A DNA stretch of 64,000 nucleotides, taken from assembly GCA_947846985.1 (NCBI GenBank), contig CANTUZ010000002.1, positions 132,889,889 to 132,953,888 of the forward strand, read 5' to 3'. Source of the DNA: Fratercula arctica. Its lineage: Eukaryota; Chordata; Aves; Charadriiformes; Alcidae. A program made the translations under genes and the position numbers. The notes below the pieces were generated by a model that did no database searches, was not told the origin of the DNA, and saw only the letters and a program-made list of their open reading frames with translations. Positions 26,401 through 38,054 of this stretch are shown in pieces. Position 1 is the first letter of the stretch; the number at the start of each line of letters is the position of its first letter.

Positions 26401-27744
26401 AGAGCCAGCTACGGCTTCACCATCACCATGTGTATGAGTGAAAAAGAAGCCAAGAAGCGTGATCTGGAAAGTACAAAGATGGGCAGTGATGGACCTTCCA
26501 GGGAAGCAGTTAGGCCCTCTTTTAAAGGACATGGCTTTTCTGGATACAGGGAAAAGTAACAGGAGAAAAGTGTTTTTTTTCAATACTAACAGTGACCAAC
26601 AAGATCCCCCAAACAATTCTACTAAAATAGCCTAGTGGAATAATCTCTACTAAAATCTCTAGGAGTGAAAATGGTACAATTCCACAGAAGTTACCCAGAA
26701 AGCCTTTCCTACTTGTAAAGATAAAATACAAGGGCAAATGACATTATTTTGATACATTTGAATCCATTCCATTTAATTGTATAGGAGCCACACAGATATT
26801 TTTCTACTATACTTCCTAGGCTAGTTCAAAACCTATTGAAATATTATATTCTACTCCTTCTATAGGAGTGCTTTTGAAGTGATCACAAAAAGAGGTAGTG
26901 TCCAGTCCAGAGAAAATGTAAGGCTCATACTCATTCTGCCACTGAAAAACATTTGTGTGAAAAATATTTGCATGAAAAATATTTGGACACCTGCAAATAT
27001 TCCATCTTTATATATGTGGTACAGCTGTTTTTGTTACGGATGCTGAAATATACTTCCCAAAGACAGCAACCATGAAGCCAATTTAAGATGCAGGAAAGGT
27101 CTAATTGTGCTCCCACGCCAGCCCATGACAAGGCTTGGACTCAACAGCAGAATCCGTCCCAGAATAATTTGCAGGAAATGGAGCAATTGAAAATAGAGGC
27201 GCTAACAAGTTTATTTTAGAATTAACTTTTACTTCGGCAAAGATTAATATGTCAGGCTGAACACTAAGTAGAGGTCAGTGCTAAAAGACCACCACACTAA
27301 TCACGGGAATGTGTTGGTGCAGACATTGATGTGTTGCAGCAAATGTTTCTGGAGGAAAGTGGAGAGCTGTTTGTCTCCAGCTGTTGGCCTGGGGCGGCTC
27401 CTGAGCCCTGCAGCTGCACCACTGGCCCTTCTGCCCCCAGGCTTTCCCTCCCCACCACAGCCTCCTCACAGGCTGCCTTCTTCCCAGCAAAAGCACACCA
27501 GATTTCACCAGCACCAAAGTCCCACCACCATCCTCATGAGAGGCGAGTTTCCTGCTCTCCATTAAAAAATAAGATGCAGCTTCCATGTATCTCTAGGAAA
27601 CAGAGGACAATAGTGTGTAAACAAGGAGACAGTGGTTTTCTGGAGCACTAATCCTCAGCATTTTATTTAGGCAAGAAGAATTATAAAATTTTTCAGTCCT
27701 TGGCACAATCATTTTTAAAGACTTTTAATCTGACAGGTTCTGTT
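23409..27744. other. Non-coding DNA, no gene recognised
   Basis: This is AT-rich unique sequence with a T-run at about 23409-23424 just after the CR1 and an (AAT)-rich stretch at about 24343-24366. Near 26950-26980 the word AAAAATATTTG recurs as a small local repeat. A GC-richer patch at about 27355-27545 has overlapping frames on both strands without known domains. Confidence 0.55.
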
Positions 27745-28318
27745 AGAATCACAGAATCATGGAATCATCTAGCACTGCCAAGTGCACCACTATACCATGT
27801 CCTTCAGCACCACATCTACACATCTTTTAAATACCTCCATGGATGGGGACCCAACCACTTCCCTGGGCAGGCCATTCCAATGCTTGACAACTGTTTCAGT
27901 GAAGAAATTTTTCCTAATATCCAATCTAAAACTCTTCTGGCACAACTTGAGGCCATTTCCTCTCATCCTATTGCCTGTTACTTGGGAGAGGAGAGTAACC
28001 CCCACCTCGCTACACTCTCCTTTCAGGTAGTTGTAGAGAGCAATAAGGTCTCTCCTCAGCCTCCTTTTCTCCAGGCTGAACAATCCCAGCTCCCTCATCA
28101 GCTCCTCATAAGACCCTCTAGACCCTTCACCAGCTTCGTTGCCCTTCTCTGAACTCGCTCCAGCACCTCAGTGTCTTTCTTGTAGTGAGGGGCCCAAAAC
28201 TGAACACAGTATTTGAGGTGTGGCCTCACCAGTGCCAAATACAGGGGGACGATCACTTCCCTACTCCTGCTGGCCACGCTATTCTGATACAAGCCAGGAT
28301 GTTACTGGCCTTCTGTTG
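27745..28318 (-). mobile_element. CR1 LINE, 5'-truncated, minus strand
   Basis: Read on the minus strand, this is the last part of CR1 ORF2 followed by the short 3' tail. At the + strand left edge, AGAATCACAGAATCATGGAA is the reverse complement of the CR1 terminal repeat (ATTCTGTGATTCT-type). The coding remnant is described in the next entry. The 5' end, near 28318 on the + strand, is where recognisable CR1 sequence stops. The terminal repeat differs from that of the copies at 22 and 46 kb, so it is probably another subfamily. Confidence 0.95.
27790..28292 (-). pseudogene. CR1 ORF2 C-terminal fragment
   Basis: Two adjoining minus-strand open stretches meet at about 28098 and encode the C-terminal part of CR1 ORF2 protein. 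The first (28292 to 28098) contains [20 protein letters not shown] and [16 protein letters not shown]. These are hallmark segments downstream of the polymerase core. The second (28098 to 27790) contains [40 protein letters not shown] and PSMEVFK. The break between them is a frame change with an in-frame stop near the junction. The catalytic domain and endonuclease are missing through 5' truncation, so the copy cannot move by itself. Downstream on the minus strand lies only the short 3' tail. Confidence 0.93.
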
Positions 28319-29704
28319 ACCAATCCATTACTGAGGAGCACTTACTGAGTGCAGGGTACAAGACAGCAGGGCCCAAATGAGCAACACCCTCTAAAATAAG
28401 AAAGAGGAGCATTCCCTAACCCTGAAGACAGACACATCTGTTGCAAGGCAAAATAATTCTACTTTTGCTTTAAAGAGATACTGCCGTGTCACAGCCCTTA
28501 AATCTGCATTTGTAAGGGACACAATGTACTTTCCTATGGGAATTCTTAATTTTCTGTTACTTGCTCAAGGCAGCAATCTTGAATAGGGCACAGCACACAG
28601 GCACATTGCTGCTTCCGCAGGGTTCGTCCCGCTGTAACACACAGTCCGTGCACCGGTCAGCGGTTCCCCAGCTAAAGCTGCCTGCAAGGGGCAAACCTCG
28701 GGTGGGTGATGCTCCTGAGTCCAAGAAGCTTGGAAAGCACAGCATTATTCACGGCCAAATCAAACTCCTGCACCTCAGATCTCCTCAGCTCAGAGGACAG
28801 AAATTTATTCTACAGTTTTCTAGAATGCTTTCCAAATTTCATAATTCCTCATGTTTCACTGTATCTCCTGAACAGCCCTTCAGTCATATCCCTTTGGCAT
28901 TTGAAACTTGAAAGTTTCAAATGAAAGGGAGAAAGAAAGAGGTGAGGGAAGAAATATTTAAGTCAAGTGGAGCAATGAAACTTGAAATATATACAAACCT
29001 GCAAATTACCCACACAGAGGTGTGATATCAGAAATACCTAATGTTTCCCCTGACACTCAGACTGCCTGCTCTAAGTTGGCTGTGTCATTGTAAGGTATTT
29101 ATCACTGCAAAACCCTATAGAACGTTTTCACCTTCGTAAATATACACACTTATTCTGATGTGCCGTAAAACTGCAAAAGGGAAAAAAGAGAAATGCTTTT
29201 ACTATCACACCAGTTCATTTTCATCTTAAAAAATCAGCAAGATTACAATTCATCCCTTTATCCTGGGATAATTTATCGGTGTTATTTCCATCTCTGGGGA
29301 ACAAAGAACTCCTAGCCTGTATGCTGCGGAACAGAAGTGCCTGACAAGGATAAAAAAGCAGGACCACTGTATGGTAGTCACTGGAATTGAGAACAGCAGC
29401 ATATTCATTTCAAGAAATCTCTTTCCTCCACAGTTTCCTAGTATACAGAGCAGAAGTTTGGAGGTTCTTTTGTGGGACCCTTAGCCTTAAACAGATTTAC
29501 GCAGTTTACACAGCTCACTAAGGCTTGGGATCCTCCAAAGCCGCAGGTTTCTTCTGACTGTTATAGACAGGTTTTAATGAAACCTGGTGAAAGATACGGA
29601 GGCTGACAACCACCAAGAGGCAAAAGGATAGAAAGCAGAACGTGCGTCTGCAAACAAACAGTCACGCCTCCAGAAACACGGGCACATAACACAAGAGCAG
29701 CTAT

Positions 29705-29749
29705 ATTGATTATCAGATAGCATTTGACACCGTTAACAGATAAGCTCTT
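29705..29749 (+). pseudogene. Possible ancient LINE reverse-transcriptase motif A
   Basis: In one + strand frame the bases read IDYQIAFDTVNR, then a stop, then ALR. This matches the motif A pattern of non-LTR reverse transcriptases ('.DY.KAFDTVNR.AL'), including the catalytic aspartate. Flanking sequence in the same frame is not convincingly similar to any family and contains stops. It may be the last visible piece of an ancient LINE, or a chance match. The LINE clade cannot be assigned. Confidence 0.35.
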
Positions 29750-31269
29750 AGGCCGAAGTTGTTGGTTATCACATATGTATCACTACACACTACTTTAGCT
29801 TTAATAGTCGCTCTGACAGAGAGAGGGAGTGAGGCAGACAGACAGATGGTTTTCAAAGAAGGAGGGAAAGGTTCTAACCTCTAACACAATCACCAACTTT
29901 GTTCAAATCTTTCTTGACCAAAAAAACCCCGCAACCAACAACTATGAAACCTAACAAGGCATCCTTCACCGAAAATTACTGAGACCAAAAATAATATCCT
30001 TTTGAATGAGCAGTGGAGGTTACCACAGCATATACTAAGGGAAATAAGAAAGCAATTAAGATACCTTTGTTAAGGAATTTTTAACCTGTCAGCAATATAT
30101 GCCTTTTGTTCTTCAATCTTTTAGGTTAATAAAATCAAGGCCAGTTCCCTTAGAGATGCTGAAGCTATTAGATATCAGTAAAACTTAATGTACCACAGGG
30201 ATCATGTAAGAAAAAAATGCACTTAATTGAGTGTTCAGAGCCAGAGCCACCCATTGTAAGTGTATTCTGGCAATTGAGATGTTATTATTGCCAAGGCTTT
30301 GCCATATGATGATATAAATGCATCTTTTCAGAATGAGAGCTCTGAATACATGGGTGAAAAGATGGCTACATTCCTTAAAAAGAAGGGCTGGAGCTCTTCT
30401 TTTGTGTTTTATCATTGTCATCCATAAGAAGCAGTAGTGTCATTAATGGGATTACATTTCTAACAAATTCGTAAGCAGATCTGGTAAAAACAACTTCCCA
30501 AAATGAGAGATATTCAGTATTTCCTAGTCTGAATTTGCATTTATAATAAAGGCTCTTTCTAAATGGTAACCTTATTATCAGTCTCTCAGTCCTTGTGAAG
30601 AAACAAAGACACTCCTTTCCTTCTTACTTCATTTCCCCTCTCTGGATGAATGATGTATGAGCTTTTCCAAATGCTTTCAGCATATGAGGGCTCTATTTAG
30701 CTACGCACTGGAAGTGTTAGGAGTGAATGAAGACAAAGAAACCGAAAGAGCAGCACTAACAGTAATTCAAACTCTGATTACTGATCCAAATTAGACTGGA
30801 CAAACCGAGAAGGGCAGGGTTTTGATATGGGTTCTTTCAAATAACAGTGAGCTACGACAAAATCCATATTTATCTGATGTATCCAGTGCTCTACAGTCAG
30901 ATTCTTGAGTTTCAGTAGAGAGAACAAAACCTCATACAAAGCTAAACTCCTCAGGTTTAGTTCCAGGTTATTGATCTTCACTCAAAAACTTCTGACACTA
31001 AGTAGGGGTACGTGAACTGGAGGAAACATTCCCCTCAGGGGACATTTGTCCAAGGCTGCAGTTCTCACATAGGGGTTTTTATCAAGCATATACACCTATT
31101 CCCTGAGGGACTGAATGTACAGTCTCAAATCTCTTCAGGCTGGAAGTCTCACCTTGCTAGAGCACAGGTCTTGGATAACTAGCAGGGCCCTGGAAGCCTG
31201 CCCCCACAAGCTGAATATATTCCCAAGAAAATATTCCCAAGCTTTACAATATATTTTTCTTCGGGGGGT

Positions 31270-31295
31270 AAAAAAAAAAAAAAAAAAAAAAAAAA
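31270..31295. repeat. A26 homopolymer
   Basis: An uninterrupted run of A follows TCGGGGGGT, then CAACAACACC. Nothing to its left looks like a retrotransposed mRNA or SINE, so I call it a simple run rather than a poly(A) tail. Confidence 0.9.
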
Positions 31296-31394
31296 CAACA
31301 ACACCTTTTTTATAGCTAAGAGGCATTTTCAAAGAAAAGAAAAAGAAATTTTTTTAGGCAGCAGATGTGAACAGATTACTGTAACATTAGTCTT

Positions 31395-31540
31395 CCTCAA
31401 AGTCATGGAAATGCTGATAGAAAATGAAACTGTTAAAGAATTAAGGGATTGTAGCACAATCAAAGTCAACACAGTTTCATGGAAAACAGGTCTTGTCAAA
31501 GAAATCTGATTTTTTTAACATAATTTCCAACGTGCTTCCT
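31395..31540 (+). mobile_element. Possible old CR1 internal fragment
   Basis: The sequence CATGGAAATGCTGATAGAAA...ACTGTTAAAGAATT, then AAAGTCAACACAGTTTCATG, GAAAACAGGTCTTGTCAAA and AATCTGATTTTTTT resembles the part of old sauropsid CR1 elements just before motif A. That region reads 'caacatggatttgtcaagaacaaatcatgccaa...ctgatttc'. The match is in order but diverged, and no reading frame survives. Copies further 3' are missing. Confidence 0.5.
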
Positions 31541-32029
31541 TTTTATAAGGAAAAAATTACCTTTCACCCTCCCATACCTTAGCGTTGATCACAACATCTC
31601 TGTTAACACTACACACTCTGACAACAGTACTTATAAGACTCCACAGGGTATTTCCATCCTTTCCAGTCATCCTATCCCTTGTAGTTGCATTTACATTTGT
31701 ACAAAGTCCTTTCATCCAAAGTCCTCATCAGCTCTTCCCCATGCTACTCCTTCTGGAAAGGTGGCTGTTCCTGCCTGAGTACTTTATTATACCATTTTGC
31801 CTAGCTAATAACTTCCCCACCATTCCCTGGGGGTATACACACACAAACACATTTATTATAGCCCAACATCGTACATATGAGCATAGACTTCAGGGGCTTT
31901 TGAGCTTCCCTCTGAACAGCAAACATTATAAGTCTTTACATAAAACATTACTCTAGGCCAGCTTCCAAACAGAGGAATGCCAGAGACTAGTTTTGGATGT
32001 CTGAAAGCTTGATTTTGTTCCTAATATCC

Positions 32030-32105
32030 TGTGGAAGTTTGGTGAAATCCTGTACCTTCTGTGTGCCTCAAGATGCACCTGTGAAGTGAGGAGGAGAATT
32101 GCAGA
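32030..32105 (+). repeat. Possible MIR-type SINE remnant
   Basis: TACCTTCTGTGTGCCTCAAG followed by CACCTGTGAAGTGAGGAGG and AGAATT parallels the MIR segment 'acctctctgtgcctcagtttcc.catctgtaaaatgggga.aat'. The rest of the element is not recognisable. Tentative. Confidence 0.33.
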
Positions 32106-35100
32106 TGCAAAAGGGCATCCAGTATTTTTCGAGGTGCAGAAAAGCATACAATAGAAAATAAAGCCTATAAATAAAAGCTATGAGAAAAGGCATATTAGGC
32201 TTCAAAATAAGGTATGTTGGAAGGGGTAGGGGTCAGCATTGAAATAAATTTGGCTGTAGGCATTTCAATTTCAAGATAAGATATGTTGAGGTGGTTAAGG
32301 GAAACTGATTAGATTAGCCATTTATATTCATTGGTAGAGAACGTTAGCATGAAGAAGGGACTTCTAGAAAAGGCAATGCAGTTAGCTCATGTGTAACTAT
32401 TAATGAAAAAGATGTGTCTGATCACTGGGAAGTCAAATTGGAGTCTGTATCAAGCTTCTTTCTGCCCTACCCACTCTTTAACAAGAAATCTCACCTCTTA
32501 ACATCCATCACCTCCCCAACCTGACTCCCACTAGCCACACACTTTAATTCCCACAGGACAGAAAACATCTTCAGATTTTGGGGATCTGTCTATAAAAATA
32601 GAGGGGGATAGAAAAAACCTTTATTGTCTGGTCTGGCAAGATTTTGCTAACTGACATTGGACGCGTTCCAAAACAGAGTTGGACTCCTGTTTGTGTAAAG
32701 GTTTTGTTGATGGTCCCACAAAATGCTCAAATGGAGTGAAAAATCCCTGTTTCTGGACATAACCAGTTACTTAACCTGGACCCTTTATGCATTTCTGTGA
32801 GCCGCTGCAGAGAGAGGATCTGCCACTCCAGACATAGCAAAACCCCATCTCAGCTCCGAGTGGAGCACGGTTGAGAGGGAACTGGGATTTCAAGCCTAGG
32901 AACTTTACTGTCCCTGTGCTAGCTGGAAGTATCTGTGATTGTCGCAATGATAATCCAAGTCTCTGCTTACGCGCGCTCAGAGGCCACGGAGCAAACTGCA
33001 ACTCACCCACTGGTGCCTGTGCATGGGGCTGCCCCATCCCAGCCCACAGGCAGCAGGGCAAGTGCCTCGGCAGCTGCTGGCCTGGCAGGCCCCAGAGGGT
33101 GAAATTAAAGACACCCTTTAAAGTTTCACTTATTTTAAGTGCAGGACTTAAAGTTCTACATTTTCACAGAACATCTGCCATCTGGGCTGTGGTGCAGAGT
33201 GAGCTGAAGTCATGCATCCCTACAACTTGAGCCAGGCTTTTCAGATCAGAACAGACTCTGACGTCTGTTTCTTCTGTGGATCAAGCATGGATAATGACAC
33301 ACAAGCCAAAAGCATTTGTAGACAGTAGCAAAACTGAGAAGTCATATCATAGCAGTGTCACTCCCTTTTACAGGGACTCACATGATCCACAGAAGGTCCA
33401 AAACCAGAGCTTAGGGGAAAGGAAGGGATATATATGGCTTTCCCCTCTTTGGCCAAATGCAAGAAACCAAGGTATTGCTTTTGCTTAATTAGCAAAATCT
33501 TACCAGGCCAGAAAATAAACAGTTTCTTTGTCCCCCTATTTTACTAGCCAGCTCCCCAGTTCTGCTGTTAATGTGACACAGCGTGCTGAAACATCTTTGC
33601 AGTCAGGAGTACGACAGAAGGATCCTTCTGTTTTCTAGCAAGTAATTGCCGAAACATAAAGATCTGCATTATTAAATTTCCACAGAATGAGCCTGTGGGT
33701 AATACAAAACTAAAGGAAGCTTAACAGGATCCAGGGACAGCATCCAAAGTTCTCTCCTGTGAAACAGGCATATTTCTCAATTTTTTTCCCCTAACTATCA
33801 TCAAATGTACTTCTTGTTAATAACTGACTATTACCTGGTGTCTAGGGTTTTTTTAAAGCCTAGGATCTAGATATTTTCTCTGGTCACAGGCAGAACAGAC
33901 TGATGCCATGCGAGATCCCTAGAAAAAAAAGCAGAAAGTCCTCTGTATTCCTGCCTACATCTGAAGGGCTTGGTGTCTGTCTGTTTTATAACAAAGAGGG
34001 ATAACTGTTCATAGGTATGTAGCTTGCCTGAGGAGTGCCTTCATCAGGTCAAGTTTTGTGTCAAGCCTTTTTAGACCTGGAAATACAGTTCTGATTTTTG
34101 GAGGAACTAGCGCTTTTCAGGGATAATATTTGCCTGCTATTGTACTGCCGCAATCTTGAAGAAAAAAAGCACATATAGAATTTCTGAGACAACGATGCTT
34201 TTCTAGGTCATTATTGTATGGAGAGAGAATAAATATTTAAGTGAGTCAGACCTACCAGTTATTAATGGGAAATCCAGCAAGCATTCATCTGGCTGGCCAC
34301 CTTCACAAGGGTTAATCACACATTTCCATAACCTGCTCACATAGCTCTTCCTTATATACCATGGATGGCTCTGGAAGGTCAGGCTTACAGGATCCTGTAT
34401 GCTTAGACTCTAAAGCCCTGCAAAACACACATGACTCACATCTAATTGTTAGCATTTATCATTTTTAAATTCTGAGTATACTCAATAAAATGGGATTTAC
34501 TCTGTTGATGCGACAGTTGAAATATTTTTTGCTTAGGTGTAAGCAAGAGGTTATGATCGCTCAGCTTTCTGATTGGTACAGGCACATTGCAGCACCGTGT
34601 TTCAAGTATAGAGGTGTTACAAGGGAATAGATGATAGAAATCTTTTGAACAATAACTTTGTATGCATAATATACACAGTACTCTATACACACACACGTGC
34701 CCTCTTGAATTCCAATATGAAAATGCAGTCATATCCTACACAAACTTGCTCTAGAAATGAGATGGAAACACGGTTGCCTAATGATGAGTGTGTGAGAGAG
34801 TCACAGGTTAAATTTGCTCACCAGTTTAGCAAGACGAGAAAAAGAAAGAGCGTGCAAACTAAAGAGAGTTCCCTGGGCTAATTTTCTAACCATCAATCAG
34901 ATAATTATTTCTACTAAAAGAGAATGAAAGCAAAAGAGACAGAGAATTATTACAATAAATATAAACTACCTTTAGTCCAGAGAAACTATATCAAAATGAC
35001 TGTGGAAGTAGGAGAAAAGGGATGTGATCTGTTGCATTAATTGCGCTATAATTAGTTATATACATCCTGCATCCACTTCTCATAAATGTGTTCCACTTTT

Positions 35101-35290
35101 TATATAAAAAATGCTCAGCATTAAAGGCAGGAGCTGTTGTCCAAACTCATATCCATTAGATTCTGAGATGTGTTTCCCATACATTGCTGGTATCCATTAG
35201 CTTTTAAAGACTAATTAGCACAAATTCTACATCAGTGTGGGCTGGACTATTTCACTTCATGTTTTTTTAAAAGGCGGAAAAGGAACAGAT

Positions 35291-35314
35291 GTGTGTGTGT
35301 GTGTGTGTGTGTGT
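35291..35314. repeat. (GT)12 microsatellite
   Basis: This is a perfect GT dinucleotide run. Its complement makes a short His/Thr run in a minus-strand frame that is not a gene. Confidence 0.95.
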
Positions 35315-36003
35315 TTGTCTTTACCCTGTCTTCCATGGGTTGTTTACACAGAGAATCCCTGAATAAGCTTACATTTATTTGAAGGCTCCATGTTCTGTCT
35401 GTCAGAGTCCAGGGCCTTGAACTAGTTGCATCCATACTGCCTTTTTGGCCAGAGCTCAAATCTCAGTCATTCCCACCAGGTACATGCAGTTTTTAACTCA
35501 CAACAACAGTTGGACCCACTCCAAACAGTGCAAGATCTAATGCGCAGACACTACAGCCGATCTAGTGTTTACAGTCAGGATCCAAGCTAGCAGGGCAGTA
35601 CAGACATACATGCTACGAATACAATCTTTCATTATATGCATATATGCATTAACTAAGCAAACAAACTTATTTACAGAAGTTTCATTTGAGTAAGGCGAGG
35701 AATATTCCTCACCTCAGATTTGTCCTTCACAGCTGGCTCCTGCGGTACAGTATATACAGACAAAGACTTTGCCATGACATCTGCCTGATCCCTGAATAAA
35801 CATGCCTGTGAACACATGTGCTATTTCTGCTTCTGTATTTGTATTAGGGCAATGTATTCAACTATGAAAGTCGTGTGACCATTAAAATACGGTCTGCTTT
35901 AAGATGTCCCTTTCTGTTTAAGGAAGAAATTCAGTAGGAGGAAGAAAAAGAATAATGTATTTTTGAACATTCAGAAAACAGAAACAGTGAGTAGTGTTTT
36001 TCC

Positions 36004-36071
36004 AAAAAGAAAAAAAAAAAAAAAAAAAAGAAAAAGAAAAGAAAAGAAAGGAAAAGAAAAGAAAAGAAAAG
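36004..36071. repeat. A-run grading into (AAAAG)n
   Basis: A nearly pure A-run at about 36004-36029 passes into AAAAG units up to 36071. The + strand Lys/Glu-rich open frame across it is a product of the repeat. Confidence 0.93.
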
Positions 36072-38021
36072 GACATGCTACGGTTTATTTTATGGGCAAT
36101 GATTTTTCAAACAAAGTATAAAACCCCTGGATTTACAAAGACTAGTGTGGATGCGGCAGTAAAAATGGTGTATTCCTTTAGCTATTTCTAACAAAGGCCC
36201 TGTTTCTATGAAGAAAACTGCAAAGACAGATAGTTGCACTCACGTGCAGTTCCCACTGAAATAAACATGATTTGAAGGCTTCTTTTATCCTAGGGACTAA
36301 GCACTCCCTCCATTTGGAAGCTGCACAGCCACAATTCTGCTGCCTCCTCTTATGTTGCCCATACCATGCTAATAGAGAAAAAGTTCTGAGGGAGCAGATA
36401 CCCTCCCTTATACGTAGTTTTGTTACAACACATCCCATGATTCACACTGGACATATTAGACTATGTGCTGTGCCATTTCCAGAGCTGAGCACAAATCACT
36501 TTTTACAAGTACCCACCACTCTGTCCCCGGTGCTCGGTTACATTTGGTCAGAGAGATTACAGGAGTCTTTTGGTTCCCTGGTTGGATGAGCATACAGTTT
36601 AAAGATAAACACTTGCACATTTGAATTTTCATGTGAGAATACTTGCCAATATAACTGCAGATTCACTTTCCACAAATATGCAGGCAAACCAGCTTGACTG
36701 TAAAATTCTCATGAAATTGTACGTGTGTATCTGAAAACAAGTGCAATTAAATACGAAGGGAAACCCAATGCAGAACATTCGCAATGTCTGTTCACCTCCA
36801 TTATTTTCTGGAGTAAAGGTCCGTATGTGCCTGCGATCCTATGAAAAAATATTAATTCTATATTAATATTAGGTGAAAGGAAGTAGAATCATCAGCTTCA
36901 TGTGAGCAAAAGTAGAAGAGGCAGCCATATCTGACCAGTAGCAAAAAGTCTCTCAGCCCCAAATTAAAAAGGCCAGTAGATAAAATTCTGTTTCAGCCTA
37001 TTAGGTATCTCTCCTTCTTTTTTGCCCTTTTTCCCTCAGATCAGCTTTCTTCTTTCCAGGGCCCAGTAATGGGTTAATTGCATGCAACACATGTTCTTGT
37101 AATCAGTGAAGTTTGTTTTCATCTAGGTGCCCTTTTAAGGGGAACTTGCTTGTCTTTTCTGCTCTTGGAGCAGTAAGAAAATTAATTAGCAGCCAGAAAC
37201 GTTGTTACTGAACGAGTAAAAACCTGAAGCAGATAGTTCCCAAATGTCAGACTGGTAGAAGGCCAACTAAACTAACCCAGCGCAGACTCGGGTCCTTTGG
37301 GATGACCTATTCCCCCCCCGAGCTTTAGCGCAGAGAGAGTCACCGTCTCTGCTCCTCGTTATTACTGTCTCAGCTTACTGCCCTACAGAGAGGGGCAGTG
37401 GGAGGATGAGAGAGGTGCTAATCCACAGAGCAAAATACAAAAAGATTTACACCAGAGCTGAGTAAATACGGGCAAAGGAATGAACCCTACGTCTTTTTGA
37501 ACAAAATCCTCTGTAAGTAATTTGCTTGATAAAACACAGCTCACATTTGGGCGGGGAGCTATGTTAGCAGACAGAGTGGAAATAGCATGAAACCTCCTTT
37601 AAGATGGTTTGCATAATGTCAAATAGGTTAAAGAAACCCTGCTTCCTAAATTAAAACCATATTACACTTAAAGGAAAAATTTATTTTGGACAATGGTAGT
37701 GGAAAGAATGACTAAATAATATAACTGTAATTAATTGTTCACACGTGAACAGTATATAATGTTTGTGATTGCCCAGAGTGCATAATGTACATAGGGAAGT
37801 AATTGATGTGTGCTTTTGTATTGTCTGGGCCATTGAACAGTGCCAAATCAGGGAGAAAGGGGGAAGCACGTGTTCAGAGTTTATGTATATAGGAAGGCCC
37901 ATGGCAGCTTTAGACGGGTCTCCAGGAACACGTGTGTCAAGTCAAGAATTTTTCAAGAATTCTTGGTTCTCCATTCCAAACCTGTCCCCCAGCAGCTTCT
38001 GCTCCCTCCAGCACAAGGGAG

Positions 38022-38051
<30 letters not shown>
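38022..38051. repeat. A30 homopolymer
   Basis: Thirty A's follow CTCCAGCACAAGGGAG. No SINE or processed pseudogene body was recognised upstream, so its origin is unclear. Confidence 0.9.

Positions 38052-38054
<3 letters not shown>

Larger units (their letters stand above)
28319..31394. other. Non-coding DNA with possible LINE trace
   Basis: No gene was recognised. A possible ancient reverse transcriptase trace lies at 29705-29749 and an A26 run at 31270-31295, both listed separately. The GC-richer part at about 28560-28760 has open frames on both strands without known domains. Confidence 0.55.

Noticed and set aside
27700..28152. 150-codon + strand open frame
   Set aside because: It is antisense to the minus-strand CR1 ORF2 remnant. 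The CR1 frame is the one with family motifs.
32760..32800. GTTACTTAACCTGGACC resembling a MIR SINE word
   Set aside because: The match is too short, with no support in the flanks.
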